Both the position numbers and the translations under genes were made by a program. Source: Paraburkholderia rhynchosiae (GTDB lineage: Bacteria > Pseudomonadota > Gammaproteobacteria > Burkholderiales > Burkholderiaceae). From it: DNA of 64,000 bases. The notes beneath the pieces were generated by a model, which saw only the letters and a list, made by a program, of their open reading frames with translations, was not told where the DNA came from and ran no database searches. The stretch lies in contig NZ_PNXY01000001.1 in NCBI RefSeq assembly GCF_002879865.1, positions 434,001-498,000 on the forward strand, read 5' to 3'. Every line of letters begins with the position of its first letter. Within the stretch, counting starts at the first letter, position 1. Below, piece by piece: positions 56,734 to 64,000 of the stretch.

Positions 56734-57846
56734 ATGACGCTGCCCCCTTCCCAAGACTTCACAGATATCTCCGCCGACAGCCGCCTGGAACTGCTCAAGG
56801 CCTGGCTGAAAGCCCACTCGGCGCGTTATGCGCTCGATCTCGACACGCTCGCTCCGGCTTCGTCCGACGCCAGTTTTCGCCGCTATTTCCGGCTTGCCGG
56901 TAAGGCGGCGGAAGGCGAAAGCGCCGGAACGCTGATCGCCGTCGATGCCCCGCCGCCCGAAAAGTGCCGCGAATTCGGGCAGATCGCGCAGTTGCTCGAC
57001 GCCGCCGGCGTGCATGTGCCGCGCGTGCTGGAAGCGGACTTCGACGCCGGGTTCATGCTCGTCACCGATCTCGGCACCGCGTCGTACCTCGGCGCGCTCA
57101 CCGCCGCGCAAAACGATAACGACCCGCGCCGCGCGCGCACGCTGATGCGCGACGCGCTCGACGCGCTGATCCGCTGGCAGCTCACGTCGCGTGAAGGCGT
57201 GCTGCCGCCGTTCGACGAAGCCTTCCTGCGCCGCGAGATGGAGCTGATGCCGGAGTGGTTCATGGGCCGGCACCTTGGCCGCGAGGTCGACGACAACACG
57301 CGCGGCCTGCTCGACCGCACGTTCGCGCTGCTGATCGCGAGCGCGCGCGCACAGCCGCAAGTCTTCATGCTGCGCGATTTCATGCCGCGCAACCTGATGG
57401 TGATTACCGCGCCCAACGAGGCGAGCCAGGTGAACTCCGCTGTGAACCCAGGCGTGCTGGACTTTCAGGACGCGGTATACGGCCCGATCACGTACGACGT
57501 CGCCTCGCTGTTGCGCGACGCGTTCCTGAGCTGGGACGAAGAGTTCGAGCTCGATTGCTTCGTGTACTACTGGGAGCGCGCGAAGAAAGCCGGCTTGCCC
57601 GTCGATCCTGATTTCGGCGAGTTCTACCGCCAGATTGAATGGATGGGGTTGCAACGGCATATCAAGGTGCTGGGTCTCTTCTGCCGCATTAACTACCGCG
57701 ACGGCAAACCGCATTACATAAACGATTTGCCGCGTTTCATCGGCTATACGCGCAAGGTTGCCGAACGTTATGCGCCGCTGCGTCCGTTCGCGAAGCTGCT
57801 CGACGATGTCGAAGGCCGCGCGAACGAAGTCGGCTACACCTTCTGA
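56734..57846 (+). CDS. amgK: N-acetylmuramate/N-acetylglucosamine 1-kinase AmgK
   Basis: Aminoglycoside-phosphotransferase-fold kinase that phosphorylates recycled MurNAc at the anomeric carbon. 370 residues. DASFRRYFRLAG is the N-lobe start, VFMLRDFMPRNLMV the catalytic loop (Asp of RDF in place of the usual HGD) and GVLDFQDAVYGPITYDVASLLRD the metal loop. The identification rests on these motifs plus context: it is followed after three bases by murU and is divergent from lptD, the arrangement known for the Pseudomonas MurNAc recycling route. The ATG at 56734 is used; the frame opens at a TTG at 56719. Confidence 0.9.
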   Translation: MTLPPSQDFTDISADSRLELLKAWLKAHSARYALDLDTLAPASSDASFRRYFRLAGKAAEGESAGTLIAVDAPPPEKCREFGQIAQLLDAAGVHVPRVLEADFDAGFMLVTDLGTASYLGALTAAQNDNDPRRARTLMRDALDALIRWQLTSREGVLPPFDEAFLRREMELMPEWFMGRHLGREVDDNTRGLLDRTFALLIASARAQPQVFMLRDFMPRNLMVITAPNEASQVNSAVNPGVLDFQDAVYGPITYDVASLLRDAFLSWDEEFELDCFVYYWERAKKAGLPVDPDFGEFYRQIEWMGLQRHIKVLGLFCRINYRDGKPHYINDLPRFIGYTRKVAERYAPLRPFAKLLDDVEGRANEVGYTF

Positions 57847-57849
57847 CCG

Positions 57850-58563
57850 ATGACGATGTCCCTGAAGAAAGCGATGATTTTCGCCGCGGGCCGCGGCGAG
57901 CGCATGCGTCCGTTGACTGACGCGTGCCCCAAGCCTTTGCTCGAAGTCGGCGGCAAGCCGCTGATCGTATGGCAGATCGAACGGCTCGCGCGCGCCGGCT
58001 TTCAAACCATCGTGATCAATCATGCGTGGCTTGGCGAGCGAATCGAAGCTGCACTCGGCGACGGTTCGCGCTGGCACGTGCACCTCCGTTACTCGGCCGA
58101 GCATGAAGCGTTGGAGACGGCGGGCGGCATCGTGCAGGCGCTGCCGCTCATCGAAGATAACGGTGAAAGTGAAGTGTTTGCGGCCGTGAGTGGCGACGTG
58201 TACGCGGATTTCGATTACGCGGTTTTGAACGCGCATGCCGAAGCGCTAAAGGCGTTGCCTGAGCCGGGCATGCATCTGGTGATGGTGCCGAATCCGGCGT
58301 TTCATCCGGACGGAGACTTTGCACTAGTCGGCGGCAGGCTGTCGCTCGACGCGCAGCCGCGCTTCACGTTCGGCAATATCGGACTCTACGACACGCGCAT
58401 GTTTCGCGATCTGCCGCGCGGCACGCGGTGCGCGCTCAGGCCGTATTACCGCGACGCGATCGCGCGCGGTCTCGCGACCGGCGAGCTATACGAAGGATTG
58501 TGGGAAAACGTCGGCACGCCGGCGCAGCTTCAGCAATTGGATCAGCGCTTGCGCGAGCGTTGA
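57850..58563 (+). CDS. murU: N-acetylmuramate-1-phosphate uridylyltransferase MurU
   Basis: Nucleotidyltransferase that turns MurNAc-1-phosphate and UTP into UDP-MurNAc, bypassing MurA in peptidoglycan recycling. 237 residues. The signature AMIFAAGRGERMRPLTDACPKPLLEVGGKPLI is that of sugar-1-phosphate nucleotidyltransferases. AVSGDVYADFDY supplies a metal Asp, and FTFGNIGLYD and LWENVGTPAQLQ match MurU. It starts three bases after amgK, so the two enzymes are produced together. This salvage path is known to lower fosfomycin sensitivity in Pseudomonas. Confidence 0.92.
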   Translation: MTMSLKKAMIFAAGRGERMRPLTDACPKPLLEVGGKPLIVWQIERLARAGFQTIVINHAWLGERIEAALGDGSRWHVHLRYSAEHEALETAGGIVQALPLIEDNGESEVFAAVSGDVYADFDYAVLNAHAEALKALPEPGMHLVMVPNPAFHPDGDFALVGGRLSLDAQPRFTFGNIGLYDTRMFRDLPRGTRCALRPYYRDAIARGLATGELYEGLWENVGTPAQLQQLDQRLRER

Positions 58564-58625
58564 ACTGAAACGCAAGGCGATAACAGCGGGATAACAAGCG
58601 CGGCGCAAACGCAGCCCCGCGCGCC

Positions 58626-60515
58626 TCACCGCCCGCCATCCCCCGCGCCCACAGCTTCCACCGACTGCGACGCCTCCGCCGCGCGTTGCTGCTGCAACGC
58701 CCACATCTGCGCGAACAGACCGTTCGCGCGCAACAACTCGGCGTGCGTGCCGCGTTCGACGATGCGCCCTTTGTCCATCACGATGATCTGCTGTGCATGC
58801 ACCACGGTCGAAAGCCGGTGCGCGATGATCAGCGTCGTGCGTTCGCGCGCAATCTGATCGAGCTCGTGCTGGATTGCGCGCTCCGAACGCGAATCGAGCG
58901 CCGAGGTGGCTTCGTCGAACAACAGAATCGGCGGGTTCTTCAGAATGGTCCGCGCAATCGCGACCCGCTGCTTCTCGCCTCCCGAGAGCTTCAACCCACG
59001 CTCGCCGACGGGCGTGTCATATCCCTTCGGCAGTCCTTCGATGAACTCGTGAATATGCGCCGCACGCGCCGCCGCGATCACCTCTTCGCGCGTCGCGGAC
59101 GGCCGTCCATAAGCAATGTTGTAGTAGATCGAATCGTTGAAGAGCACGGTGTCCTGCGGCACGATGCCGATCGACGCACGCAGCGAAGCCTGCGTCACGT
59201 CGCGAATGTCCTGACCGTCGATAGTGATCGCGCCGCCCGTCGCGCGGTCCAGATCGTAGAAGCGGAACATCAGCCGCGCGAGCGTCGACTTGCCCGAGCC
59301 GCTATGGCCGACCACCGCCGTCGTCGTGCCCGCCGGAATCGTGAAGCTCACGTCGTGCAGAATCTGCCGCGCCGGTTCGTACGAGAAGTTCACGTGTTCG
59401 AAGCGCACTTGCGCGCCGCTCACTTTCAACTCGGGCGCATCCGGCACATCGGGCACTTCCTGCGCGGCGCCGAGCAGCGTGAACATGCGGTCCATGTCGG
59501 TGAGACTTTGCTTCAGTTCCCGATACACCACGCCGAGAAAATTCAGCGGAATATAAAGCTGCAACATGAACGTGTTGATCAGCACGAGATCGCCGAGGGT
59601 GAGGCGTCCCGCCATCACGCCTTCGGTTGCGCGCCACAGAATGAACACGAGCCCGGTGCCGATAATCGCCTGCTGCCCGAAGTTCAACGCCGACAGCGAG
59701 CGCTGCGACTTGATCGCGGCCGTGCGATAGCGCTTCAGGTTTTCGTCGTAGCGGCTCGCTTCCCACTCTTCATTGCCGAAGTACTTGACGGTCTCGTAGT
59801 TGAGCAGCGAGTCGATTGCGCGCGAGTTCGCCTTCGAATCCAGATCGTTCATCGTGCGGCGAAAATGCGTGCGCCACTCGGTCACTTTCACGGTGAAGAC
59901 GATGTACACGGCCAACGCCACGAACGTGACCACCGCGTAATAGGCCTCGTATTTGACGACGAAAAACCCGAGTACGAGCCCGACTTCGACCAGCGTCGGC
60001 AGGATGCTGTACAGCGAATATGAAATGAGCTGCGTGATGCCACGGGTGCCGCGTTCGATATCGCGCGACATGCCGCCCGTTTGCCGGTCCAGATGAAAGC
60101 GCAACGACAAACCATGCAGATGCCGGAACACCTTGAGCGCGAGCTGCCGCACGGCGCTTTCGGTGACTTTCGAAAACAGAATCTCGCGCAACTCCGTGAA
60201 GAGCGACGTGCAGAGCCGCACCACCGCATACGCGACCACCAGCAAGCCGACGCCGCCGAGCAGCACGATCCCCGGCGAATTCTGCGCGCGGCCGAGCGCG
60301 GTGAGGTGCTGCACCGACGCGAGGCTGTCGACGATCCTCTTCATCACGACCGGCACGCCCAGATTGGCGATCTTTGCGCCAATCAGACAACTCAGCGCAA
60401 AGATCACGCGCCATTTGTAGGTCGCGAGATAAGGCAGCAGGGACAGAATCGTCTGCCAGTCGTTGCGCGGCTGGGTGGAGATCGGCGAGGGTTCGGACGG
60501 AAGCGAGCGGCGCAT
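58626..60515 (-). CDS. ATM1-type ABC exporter (fused membrane and ATPase domains)
   Basis: 629-residue half-transporter working as a homodimer in the inner membrane. Six spans (about 30-325) precede an ATPase domain (about 360-600) with VVGHSGSGKSTLARL (Walker A), KLSGGEKQRVAIAR (signature) and ILLFDEATSALDSRSE (Walker B). VKYFGNEEWEASRYDENLKRY and YIPLNFLGVVYRELKQSLTDM are the marks of the ATM1/HMT subfamily, which exports glutathione-linked sulfur or metal compounds. The ATG at 60515 leads to the usual start; the frame is open to 60677. No operon partner is present. Confidence 0.9.
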   Translation of the reverse strand: MRRSLPSEPSPISTQPRNDWQTILSLLPYLATYKWRVIFALSCLIGAKIANLGVPVVMKRIVDSLASVQHLTALGRAQNSPGIVLLGGVGLLVVAYAVVRLCTSLFTELREILFSKVTESAVRQLALKVFRHLHGLSLRFHLDRQTGGMSRDIERGTRGITQLISYSLYSILPTLVEVGLVLGFFVVKYEAYYAVVTFVALAVYIVFTVKVTEWRTHFRRTMNDLDSKANSRAIDSLLNYETVKYFGNEEWEASRYDENLKRYRTAAIKSQRSLSALNFGQQAIIGTGLVFILWRATEGVMAGRLTLGDLVLINTFMLQLYIPLNFLGVVYRELKQSLTDMDRMFTLLGAAQEVPDVPDAPELKVSGAQVRFEHVNFSYEPARQILHDVSFTIPAGTTTAVVGHSGSGKSTLARLMFRFYDLDRATGGAITIDGQDIRDVTQASLRASIGIVPQDTVLFNDSIYYNIAYGRPSATREEVIAAARAAHIHEFIEGLPKGYDTPVGERGLKLSGGEKQRVAIARTILKNPPILLFDEATSALDSRSERAIQHELDQIARERTTLIIAHRLSTVVHAQQIIVMDKGRIVERGTHAELLRANGLFAQMWALQQQRAAEASQSVEAVGAGDGGR

Positions 60516-60829
60516 GGGATTCGGCTGGGGAGGATTTGGAAATGCCGGAGTTCGCAGCGGCGCGCCGACCGCCGCGTGTGCACGCACACTGCTTGGCCGC
60601 GCAACCTGGCTGGGCGCTTTCCCGTACAATTCCTGATTTTCGTATTGTCGCAGAAGCCGGCTGGCGCCGCTTTTCACGGGCTATCCCGGCCGTCGGTCGA
60701 ACGTTGGCCGCGCGGCCCTGCCGTTTCGCAAGGTCCGCGGCTCGCGTCGAGCCGTTGTCGTGAAGTCCTCGCCTGCTGGTCGAGCCGACTGAGCCGATCA
60801 AAACCAACACGCGTTTCCAGGTGCCCTCG
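60516..60829. other. Divergent region between the ABC exporter and thioesterase genes
   Basis: 314 bases with no convincing gene. CCCGTACAATTCC near 60622-60634 contains a possible -10 hexamer for the forward direction. No clear terminator or operator is visible. Confidence 0.35.
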
Positions 60830-61225
60830 ATGACCGATATTCTTCAACTCCCGCAAAAGCCTTGCGCACTGCGCGTCGTGCCGCAACCGTCGGACGCGAA
60901 TGTCCACGGCGACGTGTTCGGCGGCTGGATCATGGCGCAAGTGGACATTGCCGGCTCGATCCCGGCAAGCCGTCGCGCGAACGGGCGGGTCGCGACCATC
61001 GCGGTCAACTCGTTCGTGTTCAAGCAGCCGGTATTCGTGGGCGATCTGCTGAGTTTTTACGCGGACATCGTGAAGACGGGCAATACGTCGATCACGGTTT
61101 CGGTCGAAGTCTACGCACAACGTATGAGCCTGACTCAGGATCTCGTGAAGGTGACCGAGGCCACGTTGACGTACGTCGCGACCGATAGCGACCGCCGTCC
61201 ACGCGCGCTGCCGGTATTGGACTGA
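60830..61225 (+). CDS. YciA-type acyl-CoA thioesterase
   Basis: 131-residue hotdog-fold enzyme that hydrolyses acyl-CoA esters in the cytosol. RVVPQPSDANVHGDVFGGWIMAQVDIAGSI is the family core with the catalytic Asp in DANVHGDVFGG, followed by VNSFVFKQPVFVGDLLSFYADI. Length equals that of E. coli YciA (132). The ATG at 60830 (MTDILQL) is used; an in-frame GTG at 60821 is possible. It is divergent from the ABC exporter. Confidence 0.9.
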   Translation: MTDILQLPQKPCALRVVPQPSDANVHGDVFGGWIMAQVDIAGSIPASRRANGRVATIAVNSFVFKQPVFVGDLLSFYADIVKTGNTSITVSVEVYAQRMSLTQDLVKVTEATLTYVATDSDRRPRALPVLD

Positions 61226-61304
61226 GCTGGACTGAGCTTGATTCGGCGCGATTGAGCCGCGACCAACGTGGGCGTACCACGATAGAACTTCTAACGGAAA
61301 TGAG

Positions 61305-61919
61305 ATGAAACTGATCGGAATGCTCGACTCGCCTTACGTGCGCCGCGTGGCTATCTGCCTGAAGATGCTGAAGCTCGATTTCGAACACGCGCCCATTTCC
61401 GTGTTCAGCACCTACGACCAGTTCGCGGCCATCAACCCGGTCGTCAAGGCGCCCACACTCGTCGCCGACAACGGCAAGACGGTGATGGATTCGACGGTGA
61501 TTCTTCAGTACCTCGCGTCGCTGGCCGGCCCCGAACAGCGGCTATTTCCGTCGCATCCCGACGAGTCTTTGCGCGCCGCCCGCTTGACCGGGCTCTCGCT
61601 CGCCGCGTGCGACAAGACAGTGCAGATCGTCTACGAACGCAATCTGCGGCCGGTGGAAAAGCAGCATGAGCCGTGGATGGAGCGCGTGCGTGCGCAGTTG
61701 CTCGCAGCGTACGCCGAACTCGAAGAGGAAGCGACGGCCACGCCGCTGCCGACCGACGCGGACCGCTTCGGCGCCGCGGAAGTCACAGTGGCGGTCGCGT
61801 GGAATTTCACGCAAATGATGCTGCCGCAGATCGTCAGGGCGACCGCGCATCCTTGTTTGCAGACATTTTCAGCGGCGGCGGAACAGTTGCCGGTCTTCGT
61901 GAGCACGCCGGCGGTGTGA
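61305..61919 (+). CDS. Glutathione S-transferase family protein
   Basis: 204-residue two-domain GST: a thioredoxin-like N-terminal domain (about 1-80), with MLDSPYVRRVAICLKML in place of a classical Cys/Ser-Pro-Tyr start, VKAPTLVADNGKTVMDSTVILQYL (cis-Pro and the glutathione-binding DS pair), and a helical C-terminal domain. Ser9 before PYVRR is the likely catalytic Ser. Substrate is unknown. It follows the thioesterase by 79 bases on the same strand and is convergent with the GGDEF-EAL gene. Confidence 0.9.
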   Translation: MKLIGMLDSPYVRRVAICLKMLKLDFEHAPISVFSTYDQFAAINPVVKAPTLVADNGKTVMDSTVILQYLASLAGPEQRLFPSHPDESLRAARLTGLSLAACDKTVQIVYERNLRPVEKQHEPWMERVRAQLLAAYAELEEEATATPLPTDADRFGAAEVTVAVAWNFTQMMLPQIVRATAHPCLQTFSAAAEQLPVFVSTPAV

Positions 61920-61985
61920 GATGAGCGCGTCAGCGCCTGCGGACAAAGAGAGCGGCACGCGAATGACCGCGTGTGCGCTCCGCGT

Positions 61986-64000
61986 TCAAACCAGCGCCGG
62001 TTCCCGAGTCGCGCCGCCTTGCATCAACTCGGAGATCGCATCAGTGGACAACGGCTTCGCGAAATAGAAGCCTTGCATTTCATCGCACGCGCGCTCCTTG
62101 AGGAAATCGAGTTGCGCCGAGGTCTCCACGCCTTCCGCGATTACCTGCAGCTTCAGCGAATGCGCGAGGGCGATGATGGCCGAGGTGATGGTTTCATCGT
62201 CGGCCGATACGCCGATGTCCGACACAAACGAGCGGTCGATCTTCAACCGGTCCACGGGAAAGCGCTTCAGATAGCTCAGGCTTGAATAGCCGGTGCCGAA
62301 ATCGTCGATGGCGAGGCCGATGCCGAGCGCGTGCAGCTCATTGAGCATCGACACCGCTTCTTCCGCGTTGCGCATGATCGCGCTTTCAGTCAGTTCGAGT
62401 TCGAGGTATTGCGGCTCGAGCCCGGTCTCGTCGAGCACCTGCATGACGAGCTTTGCAATATCGCGCTGCTGGAACACACGCGCTGACAGATTCACCGACA
62501 CCCGTGCCGGCGGCAAGCCCAGGTCCTGCCACGCTTTGTTCTGTCGGCACGCTTCGCGCAGCACCCACTCCGACAGCGGACCGATCAGCCCGCATTCCTC
62601 GGCGACCGGAATGAACGACGACGGCGGCACCAGCCCGCCCTCGGGATCGTGCCAGCGTACGAGCGCCTCCGTCCCGACAATCTGTCCGGATTGGATGTCG
62701 ACCTGCGGCTGATAATGCAGCAGGAATTCGTTGTCGCGCAGCGCGCGGCGCAAGCGCCGTTCGAGATTCAGGCGCGCGCCCGCGCTCGCGTTCATCTCCG
62801 GCTGATAGAACTGGAAGGTGTTGCGGCCCATGTCCTTCGCGCGGTACATCGCGAGGTCGGCCTTTTTCATCAGGGTTTCGGCGTCGTCGCCGTCTTGCGG
62901 GAAGAGACTCGCGCCCATGCTGCAACCGACGTACAGCTCAGTGCCGTCGAGCCAGACCGGTTCCGATATCGACGCTCGTGCGCGCTCCATCCACGCGATC
63001 AGCGATTGTTCGTCGACGGTATCGGTCATCACGATCACGAACTCGTCGCCGCCGTGACGCGCGACGGTATCGCTCGTTCGAGTGCAGCGCGCGAGCCGCT
63101 CGGCCACGACGCCCAGCAGCCGGTCGCCGACGCTGTGGCCCAGGCTGTCGTTGACGTTCTTGAAGCCGTCGAGGTCCATGAACACGACCGCGACGCCCTT
63201 GTGCTGCCGCTGCGCAACGATCAGCGCATGCTGCAGGCGGTCGCGCAGCAGGTTGCGGTTGGGCAGGCGGGTGAGGCTGTCGTAGTTGGCCTGATATTCG
63301 AGCTGTTCCTGATAGCGCATCAGGTCGGTCACGTCGTTGATCACGCCGATGTGATGCGTAATCACGCCTTCCGCGTTCGGCACCGGCGCAATGAACAGCT
63401 GATTCCAGAACAGCGCGCCGTCCTTGCGATAGTTGCGCACCACCGCGCTCACTTCGCGATTCGCGGCGAGCGCCTGACGGATCAGCGCGACGCCTTCCTG
63501 GTCGCGATCGTCGCGTTGCAGGACGCGGCAATCGTGGCCGATCACCTCTGCGGGAGCGTAGCCCGTGATCCGCATGAACGCTGGATTCACGTATTCGATC
63601 AGATTGCCCAACGGCGACGGCGCGGTGATCAGAATCGCGTTGACGCTCGCATCGAGCGCACGGCTTTGCAGACGCAGCGCGAGATCGGCGCGCTTGCGCT
63701 CGGTGATGTCGGTATACGAGCCGAGGACGCCGATCACGCGGCCGTCGCCATCGGTGAACGGCAGCTTGCTCGTGACCGTCGTGCGATGCACGCCGTCGAT
63801 CACTATGTCGACTTCGAAATTCATCTTCGGCATGCCGGTGTCGATCACCTCCTTGTCGTGCGCGTTCAGCCGCTCGGAGAACGCGCGCCACGGCATGTCG
63901 GCGTCGCTTTTGCCGACCACCTGCTCGGGATACGACAACCCCGCGTCGCGCGCGAACGCCATGTTGCAGCCCAGATAGCGCGACTCCAGATCCTTCCAGA
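61986..64000 (-). CDS. PAS-GGDEF-EAL cyclic-di-GMP protein (N terminus outside the window)
   Basis: Signalling protein with at least two PAS domains, a diguanylate cyclase domain and a phosphodiesterase domain. The first visible PAS reads WKDLESRYLGCN then AFARDAGLSYPEQVVGKSDADM, so the gene continues past the window edge. The second PAS (ALDASVNAILITAPSP) contains the NPAFMRITGY motif. The cyclase motif is intact as GGDEF (63039-63053), and the phosphodiesterase motif as EAL (62661-62669), with ELTESAIM and DDFGTGYSSLSYLKRFPVDRLKIDRSF. Both activities are therefore possible. No membrane span is seen in the visible part. Confidence 0.93.
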   Translation of the reverse strand, partial: WKDLESRYLGCNMAFARDAGLSYPEQVVGKSDADMPWRAFSERLNAHDKEVIDTGMPKMNFEVDIVIDGVHRTTVTSKLPFTDGDGRVIGVLGSYTDITERKRADLALRLQSRALDASVNAILITAPSPLGNLIEYVNPAFMRITGYAPAEVIGHDCRVLQRDDRDQEGVALIRQALAANREVSAVVRNYRKDGALFWNQLFIAPVPNAEGVITHHIGVINDVTDLMRYQEQLEYQANYDSLTRLPNRNLLRDRLQHALIVAQRQHKGVAVVFMDLDGFKNVNDSLGHSVGDRLLGVVAERLARCTRTSDTVARHGGDEFVIVMTDTVDEQSLIAWMERARASISEPVWLDGTELYVGCSMGASLFPQDGDDAETLMKKADLAMYRAKDMGRNTFQFYQPEMNASAGARLNLERRLRRALRDNEFLLHYQPQVDIQSGQIVGTEALVRWHDPEGGLVPPSSFIPVAEECGLIGPLSEWVLREACRQNKAWQDLGLPPARVSVNLSARVFQQRDIAKLVMQVLDETGLEPQYLELELTESAIMRNAEEAVSMLNELHALGIGLAIDDFGTGYSSLSYLKRFPVDRLKIDRSFVSDIGVSADDETITSAIIALAHSLKLQVIAEGVETSAQLDFLKERACDEMQGFYFAKPLSTDAISELMQGGATREPALV

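Overview
The window is ordinary chromosomal DNA of a high-GC betaproteobacterium, most probably Paraburkholderia or a close Burkholderia relative. Support for this comes from strong G/C at third codon positions, the gene orders oxyR-recG / queA-tgt-yajC-secD-secF and lptD-surA-pdxA-rsmA / amgK-murU, a three-subunit Pnt transhydrogenase, and a dispersed palindromic intergenic repeat of a kind I recall from Burkholderiaceae. I found no rRNA, tRNA, CRISPR array, insertion sequence, phage or plasmid gene. Almost every long gene belongs to a recognisable family.

Layout. 1-2.9 kb: the end of aroG, a lone HigA-like HTH protein, the nitric-oxide dioxygenase hmp behind an NsrR-type operator, and a PduO-type cobalamin adenosyltransferase. 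3-10.2 kb: a forward run of a D-lactate-dehydrogenase-like flavoprotein, glcD-glcE-glcF (glycolate oxidase), the PLP-homeostasis gene yggS and proC. 10.3-17.7 kb, reverse strand: recG, oxyR, katA, dps and ubiA, an oxidative-stress block that also carries two unannotated small ORFs and three separate tandem repeats of 12-bp period. 17.8-23.9 kb, forward: queA, tgt (queuosine) and yajC-secD-secF (protein export). 24-27.4 kb, reverse: an MHS-type transporter, then yceJ-like cytochrome b561 with two yceI genes. 27.8-31.6 kb, forward: a pqiA-pqiA-pqiB-pqiC operon in which PqiA is two genes. 31.6-34.9 kb: the dispersed repeat, an RlmL-like methyltransferase, a VOC protein and a WYL regulator. 35-38 kb, reverse: pntB, pntAB, pntAA. 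38.2-41.7 kb: nudJ-mnmA and an FMN glutamate-synthase-like protein. 42.1-47.5 kb: glyQ-glyS-gmhB-plsC and a YgjP-type metallopeptidase. 47.6-50.6 kb: gloA, a porin and an EamA exporter. 50.7-58.6 kb: rsmA, pdxA, surA, lptD (reverse) and amgK-murU (forward), the outer-membrane and peptidoglycan-recycling locus. 58.6-64 kb: an ATM1-type ABC exporter, a YciA thioesterase, a GST and a GGDEF-EAL protein cut by the window end.

The genes group around redox stress (hmp, oxyR, katA, dps, yceJI, pqi, gloA, pnt), envelope building (surA, lptD, gmhB, plsC, secDF, amgK/murU) and translation/tRNA modification (queA, tgt, mnmA, glyQS, rsmA). I see no convincing new multi-gene system. The least explained items are the small ORFs with 12-bp repeats around katA, the stable hairpin just ahead of the D-lactate dehydrogenase gene, the divergent superoxide-linked operons around 27.6 kb, and the palindromic repeat at 31.6-32.0 kb. 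Calls were made by reading the sequence; no database search was possible.
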